DNA of 64,000 bases from CAZBRS01 sp964494475 (lineage in GTDB: Bacteria; Myxococcota_A; UBA9042; CAZBRS01). The position numbers and the translations under genes were made by a program. How positions within the stretch are numbered: the first letter of the stretch is position 1; every line of letters begins with the position of its first letter. Below are positions 31,847-39,591 of this stretch, piece after piece. The stretch is from assembly GCA_964494475.1 (NCBI GenBank), contig CAZBRS010000014.1, forward strand, positions 36,225 to 100,224, given 5' to 3'. The notes beneath the pieces are model-generated. The model was not told where the DNA came from, made no database searches, and worked only from the letters and a program-made list of their open reading frames with translations.

Positions 31847-34168
31847 ATGCGCACCTCGTGGCTCGCGCTCGCGCTCGTCGTGCTCCCCCTGGCCTGCGGA
31901 GGCACCTCCGCGGGCGACCCCGACACGGAGTCGCCCGACCTCGACGTGATCGCCGAGGCCGACGCGCCCGCGGCCGACGTCTCGACCGAGCTGCCCCCTC
32001 CGCCCGTGTACGTCGACGAGCCCTACCCCCAGGCCGTGGCCTTCGCGTGGACCGTCGACCAGGGCCTGCCGTCGAACGACGTGCGCGCGGTGGCCGTCGA
32101 CCCGCTCGGGCACACGTGGGCGGCAGGGACGTGGGGCCTCGCGAAGAAGGCCGGCGACCTGTGGGCGGGCTTCCCCCTGCAGGGCGGCGCGCAGCCGTCG
32201 GTCCTGGATCTGGTCTCGATGCCCGACCGCAACCTGTGGGTGCTGGCCACCGACAACCTGTTCGTGGTCACGCCCGACGGCCTGTCGCACCCGGTCGAGA
32301 TCGACATCGGCGCAGGCACCGCCATCGGCGCAGGCGCGGGCAGCGAGGTGTGGCTGCTCTCCGACAAGGGCGTGTGCCGAGCCTCCATCGGCGTGGGCGA
32401 CGTGAAGCCCACCGTGACCGACTGGATCATGCCGCCCCCGGGGGTGACCGCCGGGCTGGGCCGCGACGTGGCCGGCGGCCCCGACGGCACGGTCTTCGTG
32501 GCCGTCGAGGGCGCGCTGTACCAGGGCGTCGACGACCAGTGGGTGCAGGTGGCGCTGGGGGTGACGCAGCTGGCGGTGCGCAGCCTCGCTCGGGCCACCG
32601 ACGGCACGCTCTGGGTCGCGACCACCGCGGGGCTCTTCCGCCTGCTGCTCGGCCGCATCGACGCCGTATCGCGGCTCGCGGGCGAGCAGGGCCTGCCCTT
32701 CGTCGACCTCGCGCGCGTCGACCTGGGCCCGAACGACGAGGTGCTCACCACCTTCACGGGCGGGGGCGTCGCGGCCTACGCGCGCGGACGCTGGGACCTG
32801 TGGCACTCGCGGGTCTGGTTGCCGTCGCTCGCGGTGCGCGCCGCGACGCTGGGGCCGAAGGGTGCGCTCTGGGCGGCCACCGACGCCGGGGTCGGCGAGG
32901 TTCGCCCCGTCGAAATGACGCTGGAGCAGAAGGCCCGGGCCTTCGAGGAGCAGAGCTACACGTACCACAATCGGCTCGGATACGTGACGTCCGTGGGCCT
33001 CACCACCCCCGGCGACCCGACCTCGGCCGTCACCCACGACGACGACAACGACGGGCAGTGGACGGGCATGTGGCTGGCCGCGCTCTCGTTCGAGTTCGCG
33101 GTCACGCGCGACCCCGCGGTCAAGGCCCGCGCCACCGAAGCCTCGAAGGCGCTTCGCTTCCTCGAGGAGGTCACGCCCCGCCCGGGCCTCTTCGCCCGCA
33201 GCGTGCTGCCCCTCGACCAGTGCGCCGGCAAGCTGGCCGGCGACCCCGAGCAGGTGGGCGAGTGGCACGCTTCCGAGGACGGCGCGTGGTGCTGGAAGGG
33301 CAACACCTCGTCCGACGAGTTCGTGGGGCACGTCTACGGGCAGGCCGTGTACCACGACCTGGTGGCCGACGAGGCCGAGAAGCAGGCCGTGGCGGCGTAC
33401 CTGGCGCGCATCCTCGACGACATCACCACCGGGGGCGGCACCGAGTTCACCTGGCGCCTGGTGGGCCTCGACGGCACGCCCACCGACGACGGGCACTTCG
33501 ACCCCGACTACCTGGGCAGCATCGGACAGTTCGGCGACGCGGGCCTGAACGGCGCCATGATCCTGGGCGGCCTGCTGGCCGGCTACCACCTGACGGGCGA
33601 GCCGCGCTTCCTGGCGTCGTACGAGCTGCTGCGCGACACCCACGGCTACGGCGAGTGGGTGCGGCGCGAGAAGGAGCTGCAGGACAAGTACTGGATCAAC
33701 CACGACTCGGACGAGATGGCCTTCATGGCCTTCCTGGCGCTGCTGTGGCAGGAGACCGACCCCGCGTGGCGGGCCGTGTGGCTCGAGGGGCTCGAAGCGC
33801 TGTGGCAGACCCAACGCCCCGAGCGGAACCCGGAGTTCAACTTCACCTGGGCGCTGGTCTCGGGGCGCCCCGACTTCGACCTCGAGGCCTCGATCGAGAC
33901 GCTGAAGCTCATCCCCACGCGCCTCGTGACGTGGGAGGTGCTGAACGGCGCGCGGGCCGACGTGACCGTCGACCCGGAGCCCGACCGCTTCGGCCAGCCG
34001 CAGCTCACCGCGGTGGTGCCCTACGACGAGCACGGCGTCATGAAGTGGAACAGCAACCCCTTCCGGGCCGACGTGGGGGGCAACGGCACCTCGGCCGAGG
34101 CCGCCACTTACTGGCTGCTGCCCTACTGGATGGGTCGCTACGCCGGGGTCATCGCGCCGGCGCCCTGA
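31847..34168 (+). CDS. Lipoprotein with beta-propeller and alpha/alpha-toroid-like halves
   Basis: This 773-residue protein has GGAGG upstream of its ATG and a lipoprotein signal with Cys17 (LPLAC). Residues ~60-350 carry repeats of the two-component-regulator propeller type (WTVDQGLPSNDVRAVAVDP, GTLWVATTAGLFRLL, GALWAATDAGVG). From ~370 to the end, the helical, Trp- and Tyr-rich sequence resembles an alpha/alpha-toroid such as those of glycosidases or terpenoid cyclases. There is a Ca-site-like DDDNDGQW. The two halves are not usually joined. A surface sugar-binding or sugar-cleaving function is possible. No catalytic residues can be assigned. Confidence 0.75.
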   Translation: MRTSWLALALVVLPLACGGTSAGDPDTESPDLDVIAEADAPAADVSTELPPPPVYVDEPYPQAVAFAWTVDQGLPSNDVRAVAVDPLGHTWAAGTWGLAKKAGDLWAGFPLQGGAQPSVLDLVSMPDRNLWVLATDNLFVVTPDGLSHPVEIDIGAGTAIGAGAGSEVWLLSDKGVCRASIGVGDVKPTVTDWIMPPPGVTAGLGRDVAGGPDGTVFVAVEGALYQGVDDQWVQVALGVTQLAVRSLARATDGTLWVATTAGLFRLLLGRIDAVSRLAGEQGLPFVDLARVDLGPNDEVLTTFTGGGVAAYARGRWDLWHSRVWLPSLAVRAATLGPKGALWAATDAGVGEVRPVEMTLEQKARAFEEQSYTYHNRLGYVTSVGLTTPGDPTSAVTHDDDNDGQWTGMWLAALSFEFAVTRDPAVKARATEASKALRFLEEVTPRPGLFARSVLPLDQCAGKLAGDPEQVGEWHASEDGAWCWKGNTSSDEFVGHVYGQAVYHDLVADEAEKQAVAAYLARILDDITTGGGTEFTWRLVGLDGTPTDDGHFDPDYLGSIGQFGDAGLNGAMILGGLLAGYHLTGEPRFLASYELLRDTHGYGEWVRREKELQDKYWINHDSDEMAFMAFLALLWQETDPAWRAVWLEGLEALWQTQRPERNPEFNFTWALVSGRPDFDLEASIETLKLIPTRLVTWEVLNGARADVTVDPEPDRFGQPQLTAVVPYDEHGVMKWNSNPFRADVGGNGTSAEAATYWLLPYWMGRYAGVIAPAP

Positions 34169-34246
34169 CGCGGCGCCCGCCCCCGGGCTTCCCAACCTCC
34201 GTCGGTCGACGTACACTGCCCCCCGCAACGAACGCCGGAGCGCCCC

Positions 34247-35137
34247 ATGCCCGAGATCGACACCAGCGCCAAAGAAAAGCAGTACCACGCCGACGTGCCC
34301 CAACAGACCCCCGGGTTCTTCCTGAAGGGAGCGGGCTCGTACGACTGGGGCTTGAAGAACCGCCTCGCGCGCACCTTCGACCCCGCGACGGGCCGCACCG
34401 TGATGCTCGCCGTCGACCACGGCTATTTCCAGGGCCCGACCACCGGCCTGGAGCGCATCGACCTGTCGATCGTGCCGCTGATCCCGTACTGCGACGCGCT
34501 CTTCTGCACGCGCGGCGTGCTGCGCGCGCTGGTTCCGCCCCAGAGCCAGCCGCCCATGGTGCTCCGGGCCAGCGGCGGCCCCAGCATCCTCAAGGAGCTG
34601 TCCGACGAGGAGCTCGCCCTCGACATGGACGACGCGCTGCGCCTCAACGCGGCCGGCGTGGGCCTGCAGGTCTTCATCGGCGGCGAGTTCGAGACGCGCT
34701 CGGTGCACAACCTGACGCGCCTGGTCGACCAGGGGCTGCGCTACGGCATGCCCGTCATGGCCGTGACCGCCGTGGGCAAGGACATGGCGCGCGACGCGCG
34801 CTACTTCCGGCTGGCCTGCCGCATCTGCGCCGAGCTCGGGGCGACGTACGTCAAGACCTACTACGTCGACGACGACTTCGAGACGGTCACCGCCTCGTGC
34901 CCGGTGCCCATCGTCATGGCCGGCGGCAAGAAGCTGCCCGAGCTCGACGCCCTGACCATGGCCTGGAACGCCGTGCAGCAGGGCGCCTCGGGGGTCGACA
35001 TGGGGCGCAACATCTTCCAGAGCGACGCCCCCGCCGCCATGATCCAGGCCGTGCGCGAGGTCGTGCACAACAACCTGGCGCCGAAGCAGGCGCTCGAGCT
35101 CTACGAGACCCTCAAGCTGGAGGGAGATCTGCGGTGA
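34247..35137 (+). CDS. lsrF: LsrF-like class I aldolase
   Basis: This 296-residue protein is very similar to E. coli LsrF (291 residues) by recalled sequence. Shared blocks are GRTVMLAVDHGYFQGPTTGLE, CTRGVLRALVPP, VLRASGG, MAVTAVGKDM, VKTYYVD (Schiff-base Lys) and GASGVDMGRNIFQS. LsrF is the thiolase that cleaves phosphorylated AI-2 product. Here no other lsr gene is present, and the partner is a zinc dehydrogenase, so the substrate may be a different sugar-like phosphate. DhnA-type aldolases related to it make 6-deoxy-5-ketofructose-derived aromatic precursors. GGAG lies upstream of the start. Confidence 0.85.
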   Translation: MPEIDTSAKEKQYHADVPQQTPGFFLKGAGSYDWGLKNRLARTFDPATGRTVMLAVDHGYFQGPTTGLERIDLSIVPLIPYCDALFCTRGVLRALVPPQSQPPMVLRASGGPSILKELSDEELALDMDDALRLNAAGVGLQVFIGGEFETRSVHNLTRLVDQGLRYGMPVMAVTAVGKDMARDARYFRLACRICAELGATYVKTYYVDDDFETVTASCPVPIVMAGGKKLPELDALTMAWNAVQQGASGVDMGRNIFQSDAPAAMIQAVREVVHNNLAPKQALELYETLKLEGDLR

Positions 35138-36147
35138 CGACCATGAAGGCGGCCCTTTGGTACCACAACGCCGACCTCCGCGTCGTCGACTTGCCCGTGG
35201 GCCGACCGGGCCCGCACGAGATGCTGGTCGAGGTCGTGGCCTGCGGCATCTGCGGCAGCGACGTGGTCGAGTGGTACCGCCTGCCGCGGGCGCCGCTGGT
35301 CCAGGGCCACGAGGTCGGCGCCCGGGTGCTCGAGGTGGGCGGCCAGGTCACGCGCTTCGCGCCCGGCGACCGCGTGGCGCTGGCGCCGAAGGTCCCCTGC
35401 CTGGTATGCGACACTTGCAGGGCGGGCCACCACCCGCAGTGCACCGAGGTGAAGGAGCGCCTGCCCGGCGGCTTCGCCGAGCGCATCCTGGTGCCCGCGG
35501 TCCTGGTCGAGCGGGGCGCCTACCGGCTGCCCGACTCGGTCTCGTTCGAGCAGGGCACGTTCGTCGAGCCCCTGGGCTGCGTGCTGCGTTCGCAGGCTCT
35601 GGCCGGGCTCTCGGAGGGACAGACGGTCCTCGTGCTCGGCTGCGGGATGTCGGGGCTGCTGCAGGTGCAGGCGGCGCGCCTGAAGGGCTGCCGGGTCGCG
35701 GCCACCGACGTCGATCCGAAGCGGCTGGCCCTCGCCTCGCGGCTGGGGGCCGAGCTGGCGCTCCCGGCCGGCGACGACGTGCCGGCGAAGGTGCGGGCCC
35801 ACTTCGGCCGCAAGGCCGACGCCGTGCTGCTCTGCACGGGCGCCCTGGCGGCGGTGGAGCAGGCCTGGGCGTCGGTCGAGCGGGGCGGCGCCGTGGTGTT
35901 CTTCGCCGTGCCCGGCCCCGACAAGGACGTGGTCTTCCCGGCCGCCCGGCTGTGGACGCAGGAGGTGCGCGTCCTCACGTCGTACTACTGCGGGCCGAGC
36001 GACCTGGAGCAGTCCCTGGCCCTGCTGGCCGCCGGCGCCGTCGATGTCGAGGCGCTGATCACCCACCGCCTGCCGCTCGCGCGAATCGCCGAGGGCTTCC
36101 GGCTGGTGCAGAGCGGCGAGGCCATCAAGGTGCTCATCAACCCCTGA
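35134..36147 (+). CDS. Zinc-dependent medium-chain dehydrogenase
   Basis: This 337-residue protein starts at a GTG overlapping the lsrF-like stop. An ATG nine bases later is possible, but GGAGGGAG suits the GTG. Catalytic zinc ligands are C40 and H59-E60 (CGICGSD, QGHEVG). The structural zinc site is C89, C92, C95 and C103. A Rossmann motif VLVLGCGMSGLLQVQAA follows. It oxidises or reduces an alcohol/ketone of a sugar or polyol, probably with NAD. Translational coupling to the aldolase implies that they act in sequence. Confidence 0.9.
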   Translation: MTTMKAALWYHNADLRVVDLPVGRPGPHEMLVEVVACGICGSDVVEWYRLPRAPLVQGHEVGARVLEVGGQVTRFAPGDRVALAPKVPCLVCDTCRAGHHPQCTEVKERLPGGFAERILVPAVLVERGAYRLPDSVSFEQGTFVEPLGCVLRSQALAGLSEGQTVLVLGCGMSGLLQVQAARLKGCRVAATDVDPKRLALASRLGAELALPAGDDVPAKVRAHFGRKADAVLLCTGALAAVEQAWASVERGGAVVFFAVPGPDKDVVFPAARLWTQEVRVLTSYYCGPSDLEQSLALLAAGAVDVEALITHRLPLARIAEGFRLVQSGEAIKVLINP

Positions 36148-36171
36148 TCGGAGCCACAGGAGGACGGCCGG

Positions 36172-37350
36172 ATGGAGACCAGGAGTCCGTTCGTGGTGAG
36201 CGCCGTACCCGCCACCCTCTACGGAGCGCGGCTGACCCTGCACACGTTGGCGACGCGCGCTCCGATCGAAGAGCCGGCCGCCCTCGGCGCCTTGTACGGC
36301 GCGGTGGCCGCTGCGCTGCGCGCTCGCGGGCACGTGCTGCTTCACGAGAAGGCGCTCGGCGATCGTTCGCTGGCACGCGCCGCCGCCGAGGCTCGCGTGG
36401 CGGCGTTCGCCGCGATCGGCCACGACGCGCCGCCACCCTTCACGTTCGTGGAAGGGCGCCCCTGTGTCGGGGGGCGCTTCGCCGGGCTGCAGGTGTGGAG
36501 CGTCGAGGCGACCGGTGACGCGCGGGTCGAGACCGTGCGCGAGGAGGGTCGCGCCATCGGCTCGCGGCTCACGACGCCGGAAGGGCGCGTGCTCTTCCTC
36601 AACGCCGTCACCGCACCCCCACCGGCCGTCGACGGACCCCGGGAGCGGGTCTCCGCGTACCGCGCCCTGTTCGAGCGCGCCGACGCCCGCCTCACCGCCG
36701 AGGGCTTCGCCTTCCGCGACGTGGCGCGTACCTGGCTGTTCGTCGACCGCCTGCTCGACGACTACGACGACCTGAACGTCGCGCGTACCGCGTTCTTCCG
36801 CTCGCGCGGCCTGCTCGCCGACGACCGCGAGGTCGTCCCGCCGGCCAGCACGGGCATCGAGGGTCGGAGCCCCGAAGGCGCCGCGTGCAGCCTCGACGTG
36901 CTGGCCGTGCGCGCCGCCGGCTCCGCCCCCCGACCGTTCACGCCGATCCGCAGTTCGCGCCAGGACGCCGCGTTCAACTACGGCTCCGCGTTCTCGCGGG
37001 GCATGCGCCTGGGCACCGAGGACGACGCGCCGCTGCTCGTGTCGGGCACGGCCAGCATCGACGGCGACGGACGTACGCGCTACGTGGGCGACCACCAGGG
37101 CCAGATCGTCGAGACCTACCTCGACGTGGCCGCCGTGCTCCATTCCGAGGGAGCGGGGCTCGGGGCGATCGCGACGGCCATCCGCTACCACAAGGACGAC
37201 GCCTGCTGGAAGATGCATCAGGAGCTGAGCGGGCTGGGGCTGTTGCCCGCGGTGCCCGCCCTCGACGTGTTCGCCGACGTGTGCCGGCCCGAGCTGCTGT
37301 TCGAGATGGAGGCCACGGCCGTACGCCCGGGGAACGGGAACGAAAGGTAG
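36172..37350 (+). CDS. Chorismatase-like protein (FkbO/Hyg5/XanB2 type, RidA superfamily)
   Basis: This 392-residue protein starts with METRSPF behind GGAGG. Its blocks agree with chorismatases: VARTWLFVD (ARTW), PPASTGIEG, FNYGSAFSRGM, LLVSGTASIDG, VGDHQGQIVETYLDV and LLFEMEATAV at the end. These enzymes cleave chorismate to dihydroxycyclohexadiene or hydroxybenzoate products with loss of pyruvate. The fold is a doubled RidA domain. It follows the aldolase and dehydrogenase, so a small aromatic or cyclohexane carboxylate pathway is possible (inference). The type cannot be decided without active-site alignment. Confidence 0.74.
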   Translation: METRSPFVVSAVPATLYGARLTLHTLATRAPIEEPAALGALYGAVAAALRARGHVLLHEKALGDRSLARAAAEARVAAFAAIGHDAPPPFTFVEGRPCVGGRFAGLQVWSVEATGDARVETVREEGRAIGSRLTTPEGRVLFLNAVTAPPPAVDGPRERVSAYRALFERADARLTAEGFAFRDVARTWLFVDRLLDDYDDLNVARTAFFRSRGLLADDREVVPPASTGIEGRSPEGAACSLDVLAVRAAGSAPRPFTPIRSSRQDAAFNYGSAFSRGMRLGTEDDAPLLVSGTASIDGDGRTRYVGDHQGQIVETYLDVAAVLHSEGAGLGAIATAIRYHKDDACWKMHQELSGLGLLPAVPALDVFADVCRPELLFEMEATAVRPGNGNER

Positions 37351-37356
37351 CGCTTG

Positions 37357-38184
37357 ATGCTGAACCACGTCCTCGTCGCCGCGCTCCAGGTCGCCGCGCT
37401 CGCGTGTACGTCGTCCCCTCCAGCCACGGGAGCGGCTGGGGGCGGAGCCGCGAGCCCCGGGGGAGCCCGCTTCGTGCGCCTCGAACCCGGAGCGTTCCAG
37501 ATGGGCTCCCCGGAGGACGAACAGCACCGCGACCCCGACGAGGGGCCGCAGCACGAGGTGCGCCTGACGCGGGCGTTCCTGCTGCAGGCGACCGAGGTGA
37601 CGCAGGGACAGTGGAAGGCGGTGATGGGCACGAACCCGTCGGAGTTCTCGGCGTGCGGCGACCCCTGTCCCGTCGAGTACGTCTCGTGGTTCGATGCCGT
37701 GGCGTACGCCAACGCGCTGTCGAAGGCCGAAGGACTGGAGGCGTGCTACGAGATCGCGGGCATCGACGTGCGGTGGCCGAAGGGGCTGGCGTGCCAGGGG
37801 TACCGACTCCCGACCGAGGCCGAGTGGGAGTACGCGGCCCGCGCCGGGACCACGGCCGACCGCTACGGCGACCTCGACGCCGTCGCGTGGCACGAGGACA
37901 ACTCGCACGAGAAGACCCACCCTGTGGGCGAGAAGGCGGCCAACGCCTGGGGGCTCTCGGACATGCTCGGTGGCGTGTGGGAGTGGTGCTGGGACTGGTC
38001 GGCTCCCTACGCGGCGGCGCCGGTGACCGACCCGATGGGGCCCAGGACCGGAGCCTACCGCGTCATCCGCGGCGGCGCGTGGACCTACGGGCCCAAATTC
38101 GCGCGGGCGGCGTGCCGCAACCACAACGAGCCCGGCGTCGACTACATGTTCCTGGGATTCCGGCTCGCGCGCTCCGTCCCGTAA
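37357..38184 (+). CDS. SUMF1/FGE-like domain lipoprotein
   Basis: This 275-residue protein has a short signal peptide ending ALAC and a Gly/Ala-rich linker. A formylglycine-generating-enzyme-like fold follows (~38-275), with FQMGSPEDE, ATEVTQGQWKAVMG, YRLPTEAEWEYAARAG, MLGGVWEWCWDW and the C-terminal FLGFRLAR. The paired cysteines that bind copper in true FGE enzymes are absent. It is therefore probably a C-type-lectin-like binding or modification-free member of this large family. It lies 6 bases after the chorismatase-like gene and may be in the same unit. Confidence 0.85.
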   Translation: MLNHVLVAALQVAALACTSSPPATGAAGGGAASPGGARFVRLEPGAFQMGSPEDEQHRDPDEGPQHEVRLTRAFLLQATEVTQGQWKAVMGTNPSEFSACGDPCPVEYVSWFDAVAYANALSKAEGLEACYEIAGIDVRWPKGLACQGYRLPTEAEWEYAARAGTTADRYGDLDAVAWHEDNSHEKTHPVGEKAANAWGLSDMLGGVWEWCWDWSAPYAAAPVTDPMGPRTGAYRVIRGGAWTYGPKFARAACRNHNEPGVDYMFLGFRLARSVP

Positions 38185-38199
38185 CTCGCGTCGGCCGGT

Positions 38200-39420
38200 T
38201 CACTCGCCGTCAACGTCCGTGGAGCAGCGCACGCCGATGACGGGCAGGTGCTGGACGGCGGTGTTCCCGTCGCGGCTGGTCGTACGCAGGTGGCACGCGC
38301 CGCAGGCCCAGTCGCCGCCGCGGATCACGCGCTCCTCCGTGGCCTCCACCGGCCCCTTCGGATCGTCGCCCTGGCACCCTGCCCCGCACTCGTCGTAGCC
38401 GCCCGCGTAGAAGTCGTGCACCCACTCCCAGACGTTGCCGCCCATGTCGAGCAGGCCCTCGGGAGTTGCGCCGGTCGGGAAGCTCCCCACGGGCGACGTC
38501 AGGGGAAACCCGTCGGTGTGCTCCAGGTCCCGCCACGGGCGGTCGCACTCGCTTCCGCAATAGTTCCCGCGCGTCCACACGTCGCGCTCGTCGCCCCACG
38601 GGTACATGCGATTCTGTCCGCCCGTTCCCCGGGCCGCGTACTCCCAGCGGGCCTCGGTCGGCAGCCCGCAGCCGTGCTCCGAACAACCGGCCAGCCAACG
38701 GCACACCTGCTCGGCCTCGCTCCAGTCGATGCAGGTGACGGGGCGGTCGCCTTCGCTCAACTCGACCGGCGCGTTCTTCGTCTTCCAGCCATTCCGGTGC
38801 GGCAGCGAGCAGGTGCCGTCGTCGTAATGGGCCGCCGCGACGCAGCCACCGGCCGCCACGCACTGGACGTACTGGGCGTTCGTCACCTCCGTACGCCCCA
38901 TGGCGAAGGCGGGCACCTTCACGCGGTGCGAGCCCGTCTCGTCGAGCCAGTGCTCGTAGAACTTGCACTTCAGGCCCGTCGGGTGCGTGACATCCAGGCT
39001 CTGCTGCTCGCCGACCTCGTTCGACACGACCCCCATCGTGAACGTGCCGCCCTCCAGCGGCACGTACTCGTACCCGGCGTCCAGCGCCCCTTCGCGCTGG
39101 AGCCGCGCCAGCGTTCGCCGGGCCGCCTCGAGGTACGGATTCTCGCGCGGAAAATCGCGTACGAAGGCCGCCAGCGTGTCCCGCGCGGCCCGACGCGCGG
39201 CGAGCTCCCACGGCGGGGGGTTCGGGATGGCCCCCCACGCCGCGGCGAGCGCCTTGGACGGCGCCGGCGCGGCCGTGGTCTCCTTGGCGGCGAGGGACTC
39301 GCCGAACGGGAGGCCGGCCACGAACGCCGCGAGGACGAGCGCGGCGACCACGAACGCGAAGGCGTGGGGGAACGTCCGACGCTGTCCCTGGCACGAAACG
39401 TCGTCACGGTGGTGACTCAT
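38200..39420 (-). CDS. SUMF1/FGE-like domain protein with N-terminal signal anchor
   Basis: This 406-residue protein has a basic N-terminus and a hydrophobic segment (about 20-45). A helical spacer follows at ~55-115, and the SUMF1 domain (~117-406) has FTMGVVSNEVGEQ, MGRTEVTNAQYVQC, CGLPTEARWEYAARG, LLDMGGNVWEWVHDF and RVIRGGDWACGACHLR. It has many cysteines, suggesting disulfides in the periplasm. The CGAC pair is near the FGE active-site position but does not match its spacing. The WACGACH segment also resembles a c-type haem site (CGACH), though in a folded SUMF1 strand that is probably fortuitous. It converges on the previous SUMF1 gene, and the two are not close copies. Confidence 0.84.
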   Translation of the reverse strand: MSHHRDDVSCQGQRRTFPHAFAFVVAALVLAAFVAGLPFGESLAAKETTAAPAPSKALAAAWGAIPNPPPWELAARRAARDTLAAFVRDFPRENPYLEAARRTLARLQREGALDAGYEYVPLEGGTFTMGVVSNEVGEQQSLDVTHPTGLKCKFYEHWLDETGSHRVKVPAFAMGRTEVTNAQYVQCVAAGGCVAAAHYDDGTCSLPHRNGWKTKNAPVELSEGDRPVTCIDWSEAEQVCRWLAGCSEHGCGLPTEARWEYAARGTGGQNRMYPWGDERDVWTRGNYCGSECDRPWRDLEHTDGFPLTSPVGSFPTGATPEGLLDMGGNVWEWVHDFYAGGYDECGAGCQGDDPKGPVEATEERVIRGGDWACGACHLRTTSRDGNTAVQHLPVIGVRCSTDVDGE

Positions 39421-39455
39421 GGCGTCTTCGGCCCCATTTCAGACTCGCTATGCGG

Positions 39456-39484
39456 AGTATCGCGAGGGGCCCGGTCGGCGTCAA
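39456..39484 (-). promoter_or_regulatory. Promoter of the minus-strand SUMF1 gene
   Basis: On the minus strand TTGACG (39484-39479), a 17-base spacer and GATACT (39461-39456) lie 35 bases before the ATG at 39420. Confidence 0.5.
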
Positions 39485-39556
39485 GCCATGTCGCGCGCCA
39501 ACCCGCGGTCACCGGCCCGGAGGGCGGCGTGGGGTCTCGAAGCAGCGTCGCCGTTG

Positions 39557-39585
39557 TTGAGTGGAACCCCGAGATCCGGTATGTT
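39557..39585 (+). promoter_or_regulatory. Promoter placing the transcript start at the ATG of the cytochrome-SUMF1 gene
   Basis: TTGAGT (39557-39562), a 17-base spacer and TATGTT (39580-39585) end 6 bases before the ATG at 39592. Initiation about 7 bases after the -10 would give a leaderless mRNA. No ribosome site is present. Confidence 0.45.
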
Positions 39586-39591
39586 CCTGGC

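Noticed and set aside
38600..38640. CGAC/CGACH-like motif in the minus-strand SUMF1 protein as a haem site
   Set aside because: It lies in the core strand of the SUMF1 fold among many structural cysteines. No other cytochrome feature is present.
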